From an uncultured Anaerocolumna sp. (GTDB lineage Bacteria; Bacillota; Clostridia; Lachnospirales; Lachnospiraceae): a stretch of DNA of 9,679 nt. Made by a program: the position numbers and the translations under genes. Shown in pieces: positions 1 through 6,525 of this stretch. The DNA lies in contig CALDJN010000102.1 of assembly GCA_937901695.1 (NCBI GenBank), forward strand, positions 1-9,679, in the 5' to 3' direction. Under the pieces are notes generated by a model. It was not told the origin of the DNA, searched no databases, and saw only the letters and a list, made by a program, of their open reading frames with translations. Each line of letters starts with the position of its first letter. The stretch's first letter is position 1.

Positions 1-66
1 GTTAATCGCCCATATGGAAAATCAGATGCAAGGGATATAATCTGATTTTCCATATGGGCGATTAAC
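1..66. repeat. Perfect 26-bp inverted repeat at the window edge
   Basis: Positions 1-26 are the exact reverse complement of 41-66, separated by 14 bases (27-40). The right arm is the coding sequence of the SSB-like gene, covering its V-N-R-P-Y-G-K-S codons. The left arm is the same sequence turned back on itself, and it supplies the TGA stop (22-24). There is no T-run, so it is not a typical terminator. A fold-back join at a contig end, or a real inverted duplication, would both give this pattern. Confidence 0.9.
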
Positions 67-483
67 GGCAAGTAGAATATCTGCAATCTCCCTTCCTAAC
101 GGAGTTTTCCGATATACCGGCTGCTTACAAACAAAACCATCTAAGAAGATAAAATTAGGTCTTACACCCTCAATATCTTCTTCACAAACTTTAATTTCTC
201 TCGCAAACACTGACAAAACCAAACGATTCTTGTTATCCTCATGACGATTATAAGACCTAAATTGACCGCTTATATCTACGAATTTTCCTTTTAGATCTTG
301 TTTTACATCAATCAAACGTTCTGATATCATAATTGGGATGATATCGTTGGAATTACTTAAGCGACTTACGGATACGTCTAAAACGTAAAATCCTTCCCCG
401 AATACGTCATGGCTGAATTCAAAATCGCCTACAACCTCTCCTGCAATACTTACTTGATTGTTATCAAATACTTTATCTGTCAT
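22..483 (-). CDS. SSB-like OB-fold protein, 3' end cut off by the inverted repeat
   Basis: A single-stranded-DNA-binding-like protein of 153 residues as it stands. The C-terminal part (residues about 113-153) resembles the start of a bacterial SSB OB fold: a K-T-P-L-G-R-E-I-A-D stretch, then L-L-A-V-N-R, then a K-S-D-Y-I-P-C-I strand. In SSB-type proteins that last strand is normally followed by a W-G-R-N-like motif and the rest of the fold. I recall Lachnospiraceae relatives of roughly 210-220 residues with an additional N-terminal domain like residues 1-100 here. The reading frame ends exactly where the palindrome at 1-66 turns back, so the C-terminus is almost certainly artificial or broken. 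The ATG at 481-483 has a good ribosome site (GGGAG, 493-497, 9 nt spacing). It is divergent from typA. Its role beyond ssDNA binding cannot be read from the sequence. Confidence 0.8.
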   Translation of the reverse strand: MTDKVFDNNQVSIAGEVVGDFEFSHDVFGEGFYVLDVSVSRLSNSNDIIPIMISERLIDVKQDLKGKFVDISGQFRSYNRHEDNKNRLVLSVFAREIKVCEEDIEGVRPNFIFLDGFVCKQPVYRKTPLGREIADILLAVNRPYGKSDYIPCI

Positions 484-861
484 ATTGTATGACTCCCTTC
501 TCTTAATCCTGTTCTGTACAATATCGATTGGTACCCCAACACTTTATTGTCATGGAATTTAAGATAAATTATTATCCAATATTATATGTATGCAGGAAAT
601 TAACTTTTTAGAATCAAAATTTGAAAAAATATATATATTATTTTAATATTCCCTAATTAATCCTATCTTAAACATGGGTATGGCAACAAAATTGCTGAAA
701 ATTTACTCCAACTTGCGAAAACACTTGTAAATTTCCATCTTTATGATACAATACTAAAGTTAGAGTTCTTTTTTTGTAATAAAATGTTGAAAACTTAATT
801 TATATAATATATGCATTTTTGGGTATTAATAAGTTAAACCCATTTAGGAAGGAATTTTTAT
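484..861. other. Divergent spacer between the SSB-like gene and typA
   Basis: This 378-bp AT-rich spacer has no convincing ORF. It holds the ribosome sites of both flanking genes and a candidate typA promoter near 725-752. On the minus strand a TATAAT lies at 581-586 but has no recognisable -35 at 16-18 bp, so the SSB-like gene's promoter is not assigned. A second TATAAT (803-808, plus) also lacks a matching -35. An 8-bp inverted repeat (AAATTTAC 699-706, GTAAATTT 727-734) overlaps the candidate -35 of typA; it may be chance in such AT-rich DNA. Confidence 0.6.
725..752 (+). promoter_or_regulatory. Candidate sigma-A promoter of typA
   Basis: TTGTAA (725-730) and TACAAT (747-752) are separated by 16 bp, each one or two changes from consensus. 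Transcription would start near 759 and give a leader of about 100 nt. This is assigned by eye in AT-rich DNA. Confidence 0.45.
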
Positions 862-2700
862 ATGTTAATGAAAAGAGAAGATGTACGTAACATTGCAATT
901 ATTGCCCACGTTGATCATGGCAAAACAACCTTGGTAGATGAACTGCTAAAGCAAAGTGGTACTTTTCGTTCCAATCAGGTTGTTCAAGAAAGAGTCATGG
1001 ACTCTAATGATATTGAAAGAGAACGTGGAATCACAATACTGGCTAAAAATACTGCTGTCAACTACAATGGAGTAAAAATTAATATTATTGATACCCCGGG
1101 ACATGCAGATTTTGGTGGAGAAGTAGAACGAGTTTTAAAAATGGTAAATGGTGTTATACTAGTAGTCGATGCTTTTGAGGGAGCCATGCCACAAACCAAA
1201 TTCGTTCTTAGAAAAGCTCTGGATTTAGATTTGCCAGTTATTGTTTGTATCAATAAGATGGACCGTCCAGAAGCAAGACCACAAGAAGTTATTGACGAAA
1301 TATTAGAACTATTTATCGACTTGGATGCTTCGGAAGAACAATTAGACAGTCCTTTTGTATATGCCTCCGCTAAAAAAGGTGTAGCCGTCCTTGAAATGGA
1401 TGACACTCCGGAAAGCATGAAACCACTATTTGATACTATTATCAACTATATTCCTGCTCCAGAAGGAGATCCAGACGCAAGTACTCAGGTATTAATCAGT
1501 ACCATTGATTACAATGAGTATGTTGGCCGTATCGGTGTTGGTAAAGTAGATAACGGAACCATTAAAGTGAACCAGGAAGTTGTTTTAGTCAATGCCCATG
1601 ATCCAAATAAAAATCAAAAAGTTAAGATAAGCAAATTATATGAATTCGAAGGTTTGAAAAAAGTTGATGTGAATGAAGCAACCGTTGGTTCCATTGTAGC
1701 TATATCAGGAATTCCAGATATTCACATTGGAGATACCATTTGTTCTTTAGATAATCCAAAACCAATTCTATTCCAGAAAATATCAGAGCCAACCATTGCC
1801 ATGGACTTTATTGTAAATGACAGCCCATTTGCAGGTCAGGAAGGAAAGTATGTAACTTCCAGACATTTAAGAGACAGACTATTTAGAGAATTGAATACGG
1901 ATGTAAGCCTTCGTGTGGAAGAGACCGAAACCACAGAATGCTATAAAGTTTCTGGCCGTGGTGAACTACATTTATCCGTTTTAATTGAAAATATGCGCCG
2001 TGAAGGTTATGAATTTGCTGTAAGTAAAGCAGTCGTTCTATATAAAAATGATGCCAATGGTAAAAAATTAGAACCAATGGAAAGAGCATATATCGATGTA
2101 CCAGATGAATTCTCCGGTACTATCATAGATAAATTAAGTCAAAGAAAAGGCGAGCTTCAAGGAATGTCAAATGGAAGCGGTGGATATACCAGATTAGAGT
2201 TCATAATACCTGCCAGAGGGCTGATTGGATACCGTGGAGAATTTATGACCGATACAAAGGGAAATGGTATCCTAAATACTATTTTTGAAGGTTATGGTCC
2301 ATATAAGGGAGATATTCAATATAGAACACAAGGATCTTTAATTGCTTATGAAACAGGTGAAGCTATAACTTATGGTCTATTCAATGCCCAAGAACGTGGT
2401 ACCTTATTTATCGGTCCTGGTGAAAAAGTATACTCCGGCATGGTAGTTGGTCAAAACGGAAAGTCAGAAGATATTGAAGTAAACGTATGCAAGAGAAAGC
2501 AGATGACCAATACAAGAGCATCAAATTCAGATGAAGCCTTAAGGCTGACTACACCTAGAATATTAAGTCTGGAACAAGCTCTCGAATTTATTGAAACTGA
2601 CGAATTGCTGGAAGTCACCCCAACTAGTTTAAGAATTCGTAAAAAAATATTAAATCCAACACTTCGAATGAGATCAAGAAGAAATAATCAGGGCAAATAG
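862..2700 (+). CDS. typA: Translational GTPase TypA/BipA
   Basis: An EF-G-like GTPase of 612 residues, the usual full length for TypA/BipA. The family binds ribosomes and supports 50S assembly and growth under stress or cold. All GTPase motifs are visible: G1 with A-H-V-D-H-G-K-T-T at 15-23, switch I R-G-I-T-I at 55-59, G3 D-T-P-G-H at 77-81, G4 N-K-M-D at 131-134 and G5 S-A-K at 169-171. An EF-G domain-V-like segment starts near residue 405 (E-R-A-Y-I-D-V-P). It is followed by A-R-G-L-I-G-Y-R-G and the BipA-specific C-terminal part (R-K-Q-M-T-N-T-R-A-S near 543, then a basic R-I-R-K-K tail). The start at 862 is preferred over the ATG at 868 because AGGAAGG (846-852) lies 9 nt upstream. It appears intact. 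No terminator is visible before the repeat-filled spacer downstream. Confidence 0.97.
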   Translation: MLMKREDVRNIAIIAHVDHGKTTLVDELLKQSGTFRSNQVVQERVMDSNDIERERGITILAKNTAVNYNGVKINIIDTPGHADFGGEVERVLKMVNGVILVVDAFEGAMPQTKFVLRKALDLDLPVIVCINKMDRPEARPQEVIDEILELFIDLDASEEQLDSPFVYASAKKGVAVLEMDDTPESMKPLFDTIINYIPAPEGDPDASTQVLISTIDYNEYVGRIGVGKVDNGTIKVNQEVVLVNAHDPNKNQKVKISKLYEFEGLKKVDVNEATVGSIVAISGIPDIHIGDTICSLDNPKPILFQKISEPTIAMDFIVNDSPFAGQEGKYVTSRHLRDRLFRELNTDVSLRVEETETTECYKVSGRGELHLSVLIENMRREGYEFAVSKAVVLYKNDANGKKLEPMERAYIDVPDEFSGTIIDKLSQRKGELQGMSNGSGGYTRLEFIIPARGLIGYRGEFMTDTKGNGILNTIFEGYGPYKGDIQYRTQGSLIAYETGEAITYGLFNAQERGTLFIGPGEKVYSGMVVGQNGKSEDIEVNVCKRKQMTNTRASNSDEALRLTTPRILSLEQALEFIETDELLEVTPTSLRIRKKILNPTLRMRSRRNNQGK

Positions 2701-2701
2701 A

Positions 2702-2779
2702 GTAATGTCGTTCTGAACCGAAGTAGGGTAATGTCATTCTGAACCGAAGTAGGGTAATGTCATTCTGAACCGAAGGTGA
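2702..2779. repeat. Tandem array A: 26-bp unit, 3 copies
   Basis: Units start at 2702, 2728 and 2754, beginning one base after the typA stop codon. Each contains GTAATGTCATTCTGAACCGA or a one-base variant; the first has GTCG where the others have GTCA. The third unit runs straight into the left arm of the three-way-junction element. The repeated unit is therefore the element's own outer arm plus a short spacer. Confidence 0.9.
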
Positions 2780-2859
2780 AGAATCTAATCTTTTCCAAGA
2801 TACACAAACCGAGATTCTTCACGAAATTCAACATCGTTGAATTTCGCTCAGAATGACAT
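2757..2859 (+). repeat. Three-way-junction palindromic element, copy 1
   Basis: This is a roughly 103-bp non-coding element. The outer stem pairs 2757-2768 (ATGTCATTCTGA) with 2848-2859, 12 bp. Inside are two further hairpins: GTGAAGAATCT (2776-2786) with AGATTCTTCAC (2812-2822), and CGAAATTCAAC (2822-2832) with GTTGAATTTCG (2836-2846) around a 3-nt loop. All pairs are perfect. Its ends resemble the dispersed TGTCATTCTGA...GAAGAATCT repeats I recall from many bacterial genomes. A second copy in opposite orientation lies at 4125-4216. No transposase and no target-site duplication is seen. Confidence 0.8.
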
Positions 2860-2944
2860 ACCAACAGAATGACATACCAGCAGAATGACATACCGGCAGA
2901 ATGATATACCAACAGAATGACAGAATAGCAGAATGCCATAATAA
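2849..2944. repeat. Tandem array B: 16-bp unit, 6 copies
   Basis: Units of the type CAGAATGACATACCAA start at 2849, 2865, 2881, 2897, 2913 and 2929. The unit begins with the right outer arm of the three-way-junction element. Copies 1-3 differ only in their last two bases, copy 4 has one internal change, and copies 5 and 6 are degenerate. Divergence therefore rises with distance from the element. Confidence 0.9.
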
Positions 2945-2969
2945 CATTCCAGCATAACTTAGGTATGAT
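2941..2969 (+). promoter_or_regulatory. Weak candidate promoter for the DUF2156 gene
   Basis: ATAACA (2941-2946) and TATGAT (2964-2969) are 17 bp apart, at the degenerate end of array B. Transcription would start near 2976, giving a very short leader that would clip the ribosome site, which counts against it. Read-through from typA is the alternative. Confidence 0.25.
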
Positions 2970-2989
2970 AAAATTAAGGGGGTAATTTT

Positions 2990-3904
2990 GTGGACATGGA
3001 ATTTAAGAAATTTACAATCACTGATGGTAATAAGTTTCAATCCTATGCAAATTTAAGACCAGTGTATCTCTCTGAACGCCAATTTGTTAATCAATATATT
3101 TGGCAGGATTATTACGATACTTATTACTATTGTAACGATACATTCTTAATGTGTGTCATAGGGGAGAAAAAGGGATTCTACCCTATGATGCCATTGTGTA
3201 AAGAAGAGGAAATTCTAAAGGTCTTTTCCTTGGTTAAAGGCTATTGGAATAATGTTTTAAAAAAGCCTTTGAAAATGTATTTAGTTGATCAGACTTTTCT
3301 TACAGCTTTAAAAACCATTCCCGGGTTTGAAGAAGAATTTGATATAGTAGATGATAGAGATAGTTATGACTATGTTTATGATGCTGAAAAGTTAAGAAAA
3401 TTAAGTGGTAAAATTTATCATAAAAAGAAAAACCACGTAAATTCATTTATTAAAAATTATGAAGGCCATTATGAATATAAAGTTCTAGACTGTTCAAATA
3501 TTAAAGAAATTGAAGACTTTCACGATAAATGGTTAGAAAATAGAGACTATGAAGATAAACACAATAGTATTCGCAGTGAAGAAAATGGCATTCATAATAT
3601 CTTCCGTAATTGTGGATTTTTTGATACCAAAATGGGTGGCGTATATATAGATGGTAAATTAGAAGCTTATTCCATTGGCACTTACGCTCCAGATATTCAA
3701 TGTGCGTTTATTCATATTGAAAAGGCTAATATCAACATTCCCGGATTATATAACTACATTAATCAACAATTCTTAATACATTCATTCCCAGATGCTGTGA
3801 TTGTCAACCGAGAAGATGATTTAGGACAGGAAGGGCTTCGAAAATCAAAATTATCTTATAAGCCATCACGATTTGAAACAAAATATCATATTTATCAGAG
3901 GTAA
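2990..3904 (+). CDS. DUF2156 / LPG-synthase-C-like acyltransferase-fold protein
   Basis: This 304-residue protein resembles the DUF2156 family, whose double-GNAT-like fold matches the catalytic C-terminal domain of phosphatidylglycerol lysyltransferases (MprF). Supporting features are the basic segment K-I-Y-H-K-K-K-N-H-V at 141-150, a central G-G-V-Y-I-D-G-K-L-E-A-Y-S-I-G stretch at 216-230, and the C-terminal N-R-E-D-D-L-G-Q-E-G-L-R-K-S-K at 273-287 followed by K-P-S-R-F. It has no membrane segments, unlike full MprF, so it should be soluble and cytoplasmic. Substrate and acyl or aminoacyl donor are unknown. The GTG at 2990 is chosen because AAGGGGG (2976-2982) sits 7 nt upstream; the ATG at 2996 would be 13 nt away. 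Its stop codon is the first triplet of array C. Convergent with the AI-2E gene. Confidence 0.8.
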   Translation: MDMEFKKFTITDGNKFQSYANLRPVYLSERQFVNQYIWQDYYDTYYYCNDTFLMCVIGEKKGFYPMMPLCKEEEILKVFSLVKGYWNNVLKKPLKMYLVDQTFLTALKTIPGFEEEFDIVDDRDSYDYVYDAEKLRKLSGKIYHKKKNHVNSFIKNYEGHYEYKVLDCSNIKEIEDFHDKWLENRDYEDKHNSIRSEENGIHNIFRNCGFFDTKMGGVYIDGKLEAYSIGTYAPDIQCAFIHIEKANINIPGLYNYINQQFLIHSFPDAVIVNREDDLGQEGLRKSKLSYKPSRFETKYHIYQR

Positions 3905-4060
3905 ATTCTTATTAAAGGTAAGTTCTTATTAGAGATAAATTCTTATTAAAGGTACGTTCTTATTAGAGGTAAGTTCTTATTAGAGATAAATTCTTATTAG
4001 AGATAAATTCTTATTAGAGATAAATTCTTATTAGAGATAAATTCTTATTAGAGATAAATA
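3902..4060. repeat. Tandem array C: 17-bp unit, 9 copies plus a partial copy
   Basis: Units of the type TAAATTCTTATTAGAGA start at 3902, 3919, 3936, 3953, 3970, 3987, 4004, 4021 and 4038, with a partial copy at 4055. The later copies are identical; the early ones vary (TAAG, TACG, AAAGG). The TAA of the first unit is the stop codon of the upstream gene. The gene's last bases (TTATCAGAGGTAA) match the unit boundary TTATTAGAGGTAA except at one position. The unit length is not a multiple of three. Confidence 0.93.
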
Positions 4061-4124
4061 ATAACAGTAACAGTGATACTATAGAAGGAGCCGTTGCAAG
4101 CTTTGTCATTCTGAACAAGTCTTT

Positions 4125-4216
4125 TCATTCTGAGAGCAAATTCAGCAAAGCTGAATTATAAACTCGAAGAATCCCATTTTAAAGTGAGATTCTTCGAGCT
4201 AAAGCTCTCAGAATGA
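4125..4216 (-). repeat. Three-way-junction palindromic element, copy 2 (inverted)
   Basis: The outer stem pairs 4125-4137 (TCATTCTGAGAGC) with 4204-4216. The inner hairpins are AATTCAGC (4139-4146) with GCTGAATT (4150-4157) around AAA, and CTCGAAGAATC (4163-4173) with GATTCTTCGAG (4188-4198). All stems are perfect. Read on the minus strand, the arm order is outer stem, GAAGAATC hairpin, AATTCA hairpin, outer stem, the same as copy 1 on the plus strand. An additional outer arm (GTCATTCTGAAC, 4105-4116) lies just left. Stem sequences differ from copy 1 while pairing is kept. Confidence 0.8.
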
Positions 4217-4392
4217 CAAGACTTCTCCGAATAGCAAAACTTGCTTAGAATGACAAGACTTCTCCGAATAGCAAAACTTGCTCAGAATGACAAGACTTAC
4301 TCAGAATAACAAGACTTACTCAGAATAACAAGACTTGCCCAAGACGACAAGGCTTGCTCAGAATGACCAAACTTCCCCAAAGTGGCAAATCC
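4206..4392. repeat. Tandem array D: about 19-bp unit, 10 copies
   Basis: Units of the type TGCTCAGAATGACAAGACT start at 4206, 4224, 4242, 4261, 4279, 4298, 4317, 4336, 4355 and 4374. Two copies (4224, 4261) are 18 bp with a shared variant (TCTCCGAATAGCAAAACT), so 4224-4260 and 4261-4297 form a higher-order 37-bp dimer. The copies at 4298 and 4317 are identical. The copies at 4336 and 4374 are the most diverged. The unit again contains the element's right arm. The array ends about 5 bp short of the AI-2E stop codon. Confidence 0.88.
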
Positions 4393-4396
4393 ATCT

Positions 4397-5515
4397 TTAA
4401 TATTTTCTAAACTCATTTATATTGTTAATGATAATTTTCAATCCTTTTATTATATTATCAAACATCCCCATCCTAAACAGGCTTACTATAACCATTCCAA
4501 TGGGTATTCCAATTATCATACCAAATACGTTCATAAAACGATATCCGATAAACATAAATATTAAAGTTGCCAAAGGGTTAATTCCAATACTATCCCCTAC
4601 CATTTTAGGCTGTAATATTTGTTTTACGATTTGACAGATTAAATATATTATCATTAAAAAAATTGCCTGTGTATAATTGCCTAACAGAACATCAATGAAA
4701 GCCCAGGGCCAAAATACTGCTCCAGTTCCTAAAAAGGGTAGGAAGTCCAGAAAAGCAATAATAATGGCAAGTAAAAATGAATAATTGATTTGTAATAATT
4801 CAAAACCAAAAAAGATAATCAAAATTATGATTATCATAATCTTAAATTGTGCTTTAAAATACCCGCCTACTGCAGTTTTAAAATTATTAGCAACCAGGCG
4901 GTAATAATCCACTACTGTTTTGGGCATAACTTTCCTTACTTCTCCAACAATATTCTCCCTCTCTGCTGTAAAAAAATAAGCCGCCAGAATGGTAATTATA
5001 GTCATAAAGAAACCTTCTACTACGGTCTTGGCTAAACTTCCTGCCATACTAATTGTGATTGGAGGCTTTTCCGCAATAGATGCACCATACTCCGAAAAAC
5101 TATTTCCCAATTTATCAATAAAAACTTGAATAGAGGAAGGCAGGACATTATAGATTCCACTTAAGTTAGTTGATAATTCTTCAAATTGCTTATCTAAACT
5201 TTTATATATATTGGGCAAGTCTTGAACTAAGGTCATAGCTTCTTTTGCTATAATATAGATAGCCCCGGATAAAACCCCAAATATTATAAGAATAACTGCT
5301 ACAATTATAATGGCTGAACCATGTTTTCTAATAATCTTTACTTTTTTCTCCAGAAACTTTACCAGCGGATTGGCTATCATGGATATAATCCAACCTATAA
5401 AAAAGGGTCCAAAGAACCTAATAAAAGGTGGAACAACATAAATTATAAATAATATTCCAAGAACAAAAAGTAAAAGATTTAATACTATTTTAAGATAAAC
5501 TATCCAATTCTTCAT
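4397..5515 (-). CDS. AI-2E family membrane protein, YtvI-like
   Basis: A 372-residue polytopic membrane protein of the AI-2E transporter family (UPF0118). It has two hydrophobic segments near the N-terminus (about 10-50), another at 68-92, an extracytoplasmic stretch (about 95-155) and a C-terminal block of about five segments. Family motifs are D-F-L-P-F-L-G-T-G-A-V-F-W-P-W at 257-271, Q-P-K-M-V-G-D-S-I-G-I-N-P-L at 302-315 and the glycine-rich G-M-I-I-G-I-P-I-G at 332-340. Length and the F-L-P-F-L-G-T-G stretch fit the sporulation-linked YtvI subgroup, but a sporulation role is only inferred. The substrate is unknown; the family name comes from autoinducer-2 export and does not prove that activity here. 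GGAGAG (about 5522-5527) lies 6 nt before the ATG. It follows znuB by 168 bp and could receive read-through from the zinc operon. Confidence 0.88.
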   Translation of the reverse strand: MKNWIVYLKIVLNLLLFVLGILFIIYVVPPFIRFFGPFFIGWIISMIANPLVKFLEKKVKIIRKHGSAIIIVAVILIIFGVLSGAIYIIAKEAMTLVQDLPNIYKSLDKQFEELSTNLSGIYNVLPSSIQVFIDKLGNSFSEYGASIAEKPPITISMAGSLAKTVVEGFFMTIITILAAYFFTAERENIVGEVRKVMPKTVVDYYRLVANNFKTAVGGYFKAQFKIMIIIILIIFFGFELLQINYSFLLAIIIAFLDFLPFLGTGAVFWPWAFIDVLLGNYTQAIFLMIIYLICQIVKQILQPKMVGDSIGINPLATLIFMFIGYRFMNVFGMIIGIPIGMVIVSLFRMGMFDNIIKGLKIIINNINEFRKY

Positions 5516-5562
5516 TGGTTTCTCTCCATTAATATTTTTGTAATTTGATATCTAATATATAT

Positions 5563-5592
5563 ATTATACCCTACATTAGATTACCATGTAAC
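5563..5592 (-). promoter_or_regulatory. Candidate promoter of the AI-2E gene
   Basis: On the minus strand a -35 GTTACA (5587-5592, 4 of 6 consensus bases) is followed after 18 bp by a consensus TATAAT (5563-5568). A leader of about 40 nt would result. The -10 is strong and the -35 is moderate. Confidence 0.5.
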
Positions 5593-5683
5593 TGGTTTTT
5601 GAAATATTATTAAATAATTTAATACTATATATCCGTTTCTTTTCCATATGCCTCAATAAAATTTATTAATAAATAATTTGATA

Positions 5684-6523
5684 CTATTTCACCAAGGGCT
5701 TACATATTAAAGTCATGAAAAAGATGATAGAAGCAATAATAACGATGGTAGGTCCTGTTGCAGTGTTATTATAGTAGGATAAAATCAACCCTACTATTCC
5801 TGAGAATACAGATATCAATACAGAGAAAAGGTGATATTCTCTCATATTGGAGGATAGGTTACGACTTGCTGCTGCAGGTAAGATTAATAAAGCATTAATA
5901 ATTAAGATACCTACCCATTTGATAGAAAGCATAACAATAAGTGCAATGATTACAACGAATATATTATCAATTAAGGCAGAATTAATATGTTTACTCTTTG
6001 CTAATGTTTCATTTACACTGATTGCATGCAGTTTATTAAAAGCACCATACCAAAAAATCAGAGTAACTATAAATATTACTAACAAGGAAAGTATTTCTTT
6101 AGGCGTTATGCTTAGAATATCTCCAACTAAAAGGCTGGAATACTTTGAAAAGTTACCTCCCTTTGATAAAATAACCAGACCGATTGCTGTACTTAAAGAG
6201 GCAAAAACAGAAATCACAGTATCTGTTGAAACTGTTTTTCTCCTTTTTATCTTATTTAATAGTAATGAAAATATGACAGCAAAAATAACCATAGATACAT
6301 TGGTATCCTGAATTCCAAAAACAATTCCAATAGCCATGCCGGTTAAGGCAGAATGACCTAATGCATCTGAAAAGAACGCCATTTGATTATTTACTATCAT
6401 AGTTCCAAGAATTCCAAACAGGGGCGTTATAATGAGGATTGCCAATAACGCATTTTTCATAAAATCATAGGTAATCCAGCTAAAAGGTAATAATAATTCT
6501 ATTGCATTATAAATGTTTTCCAT
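5684..6523 (-). CDS. znuB: Zinc ABC transporter permease ZnuB
   Basis: An ABC-3 family permease of 279 residues, the membrane channel of a zinc (or manganese) importer. It is almost entirely hydrophobic. The family motif S-D-A-L-G-H-S-A-L-T-G is at 52-62, V-G-D-I-L at 133-137, the conserved V-G-I-L-I-I-N-A-L-L-I-L-P-A-A-A-S-R at 204-221, and N-T-A-T-G-P-T near the C-terminus. Two in-frame starts exist: 6535 and 6523. I choose 6523 because GGGAG lies 5 nt upstream of it and homologues typically begin M-E. The start at 6535 has only a weak GGGA at 4 nt. With 6523 the znuC stop codon (6526-6528) sits just after the ribosome site, so translation of the two genes is probably coupled. No GC-rich terminator follows; the next bases are AT-only palindromes. 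Confidence 0.93.
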   Translation of the reverse strand: MENIYNAIELLLPFSWITYDFMKNALLAILIITPLFGILGTMIVNNQMAFFSDALGHSALTGMAIGIVFGIQDTNVSMVIFAVIFSLLLNKIKRRKTVSTDTVISVFASLSTAIGLVILSKGGNFSKYSSLLVGDILSITPKEILSLLVIFIVTLIFWYGAFNKLHAISVNETLAKSKHINSALIDNIFVVIIALIVMLSIKWVGILIINALLILPAAASRNLSSNMREYHLFSVLISVFSGIVGLILSYYNNTATGPTIVIIASIIFFMTLICKPLVK

Positions 6524-6525
6524 AC

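Larger units (their letters stand above)
3905..4396. other. Convergent spacer filled with repeats
   Basis: This 492-bp spacer between two convergent genes holds array C, about 40 bp of unique sequence (about 4061-4100), the second three-way-junction element with one extra left arm, and array D up to the stop codon of the AI-2E gene. No ORF, no classical terminator and no promoter is evident. Confidence 0.85.

Noticed and set aside
581..586. TATAAT on the minus strand as -10 of the SSB-like gene
   Set aside because: No -35-like hexamer is present at 16-18 bp, and the surrounding DNA is so AT-rich that isolated TATAAT is expected by chance.
1062..1445. 127-codon open frame antisense to typA
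   Set aside because: It lies wholly within the strongly conserved GTPase domain of typA and has no family resemblance of its own.
2828..3040. Minus-strand open frame of 70 codons with repeated S-F-C-W-Y residues
   Set aside because: It is the translation of array B and overlaps the start of the DUF2156 gene on the other strand.
4125..4216. Bidirectional intrinsic terminator for the convergent genes
   Set aside because: Stems are strong but no T-run follows the outer stem on either strand. An effect on transcription remains possible, but it is not a classical terminator.
3902..4392. Possible CRISPR array
   Set aside because: Repeats are 17 and 19 bp, directly adjacent, without unique spacers of constant length, and no cas gene is nearby.
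5847..6311. 154-codon open frame antisense to znuB
   Set aside because: It is a shadow of a hydrophobic membrane-protein gene and no credible domain is seen in it.
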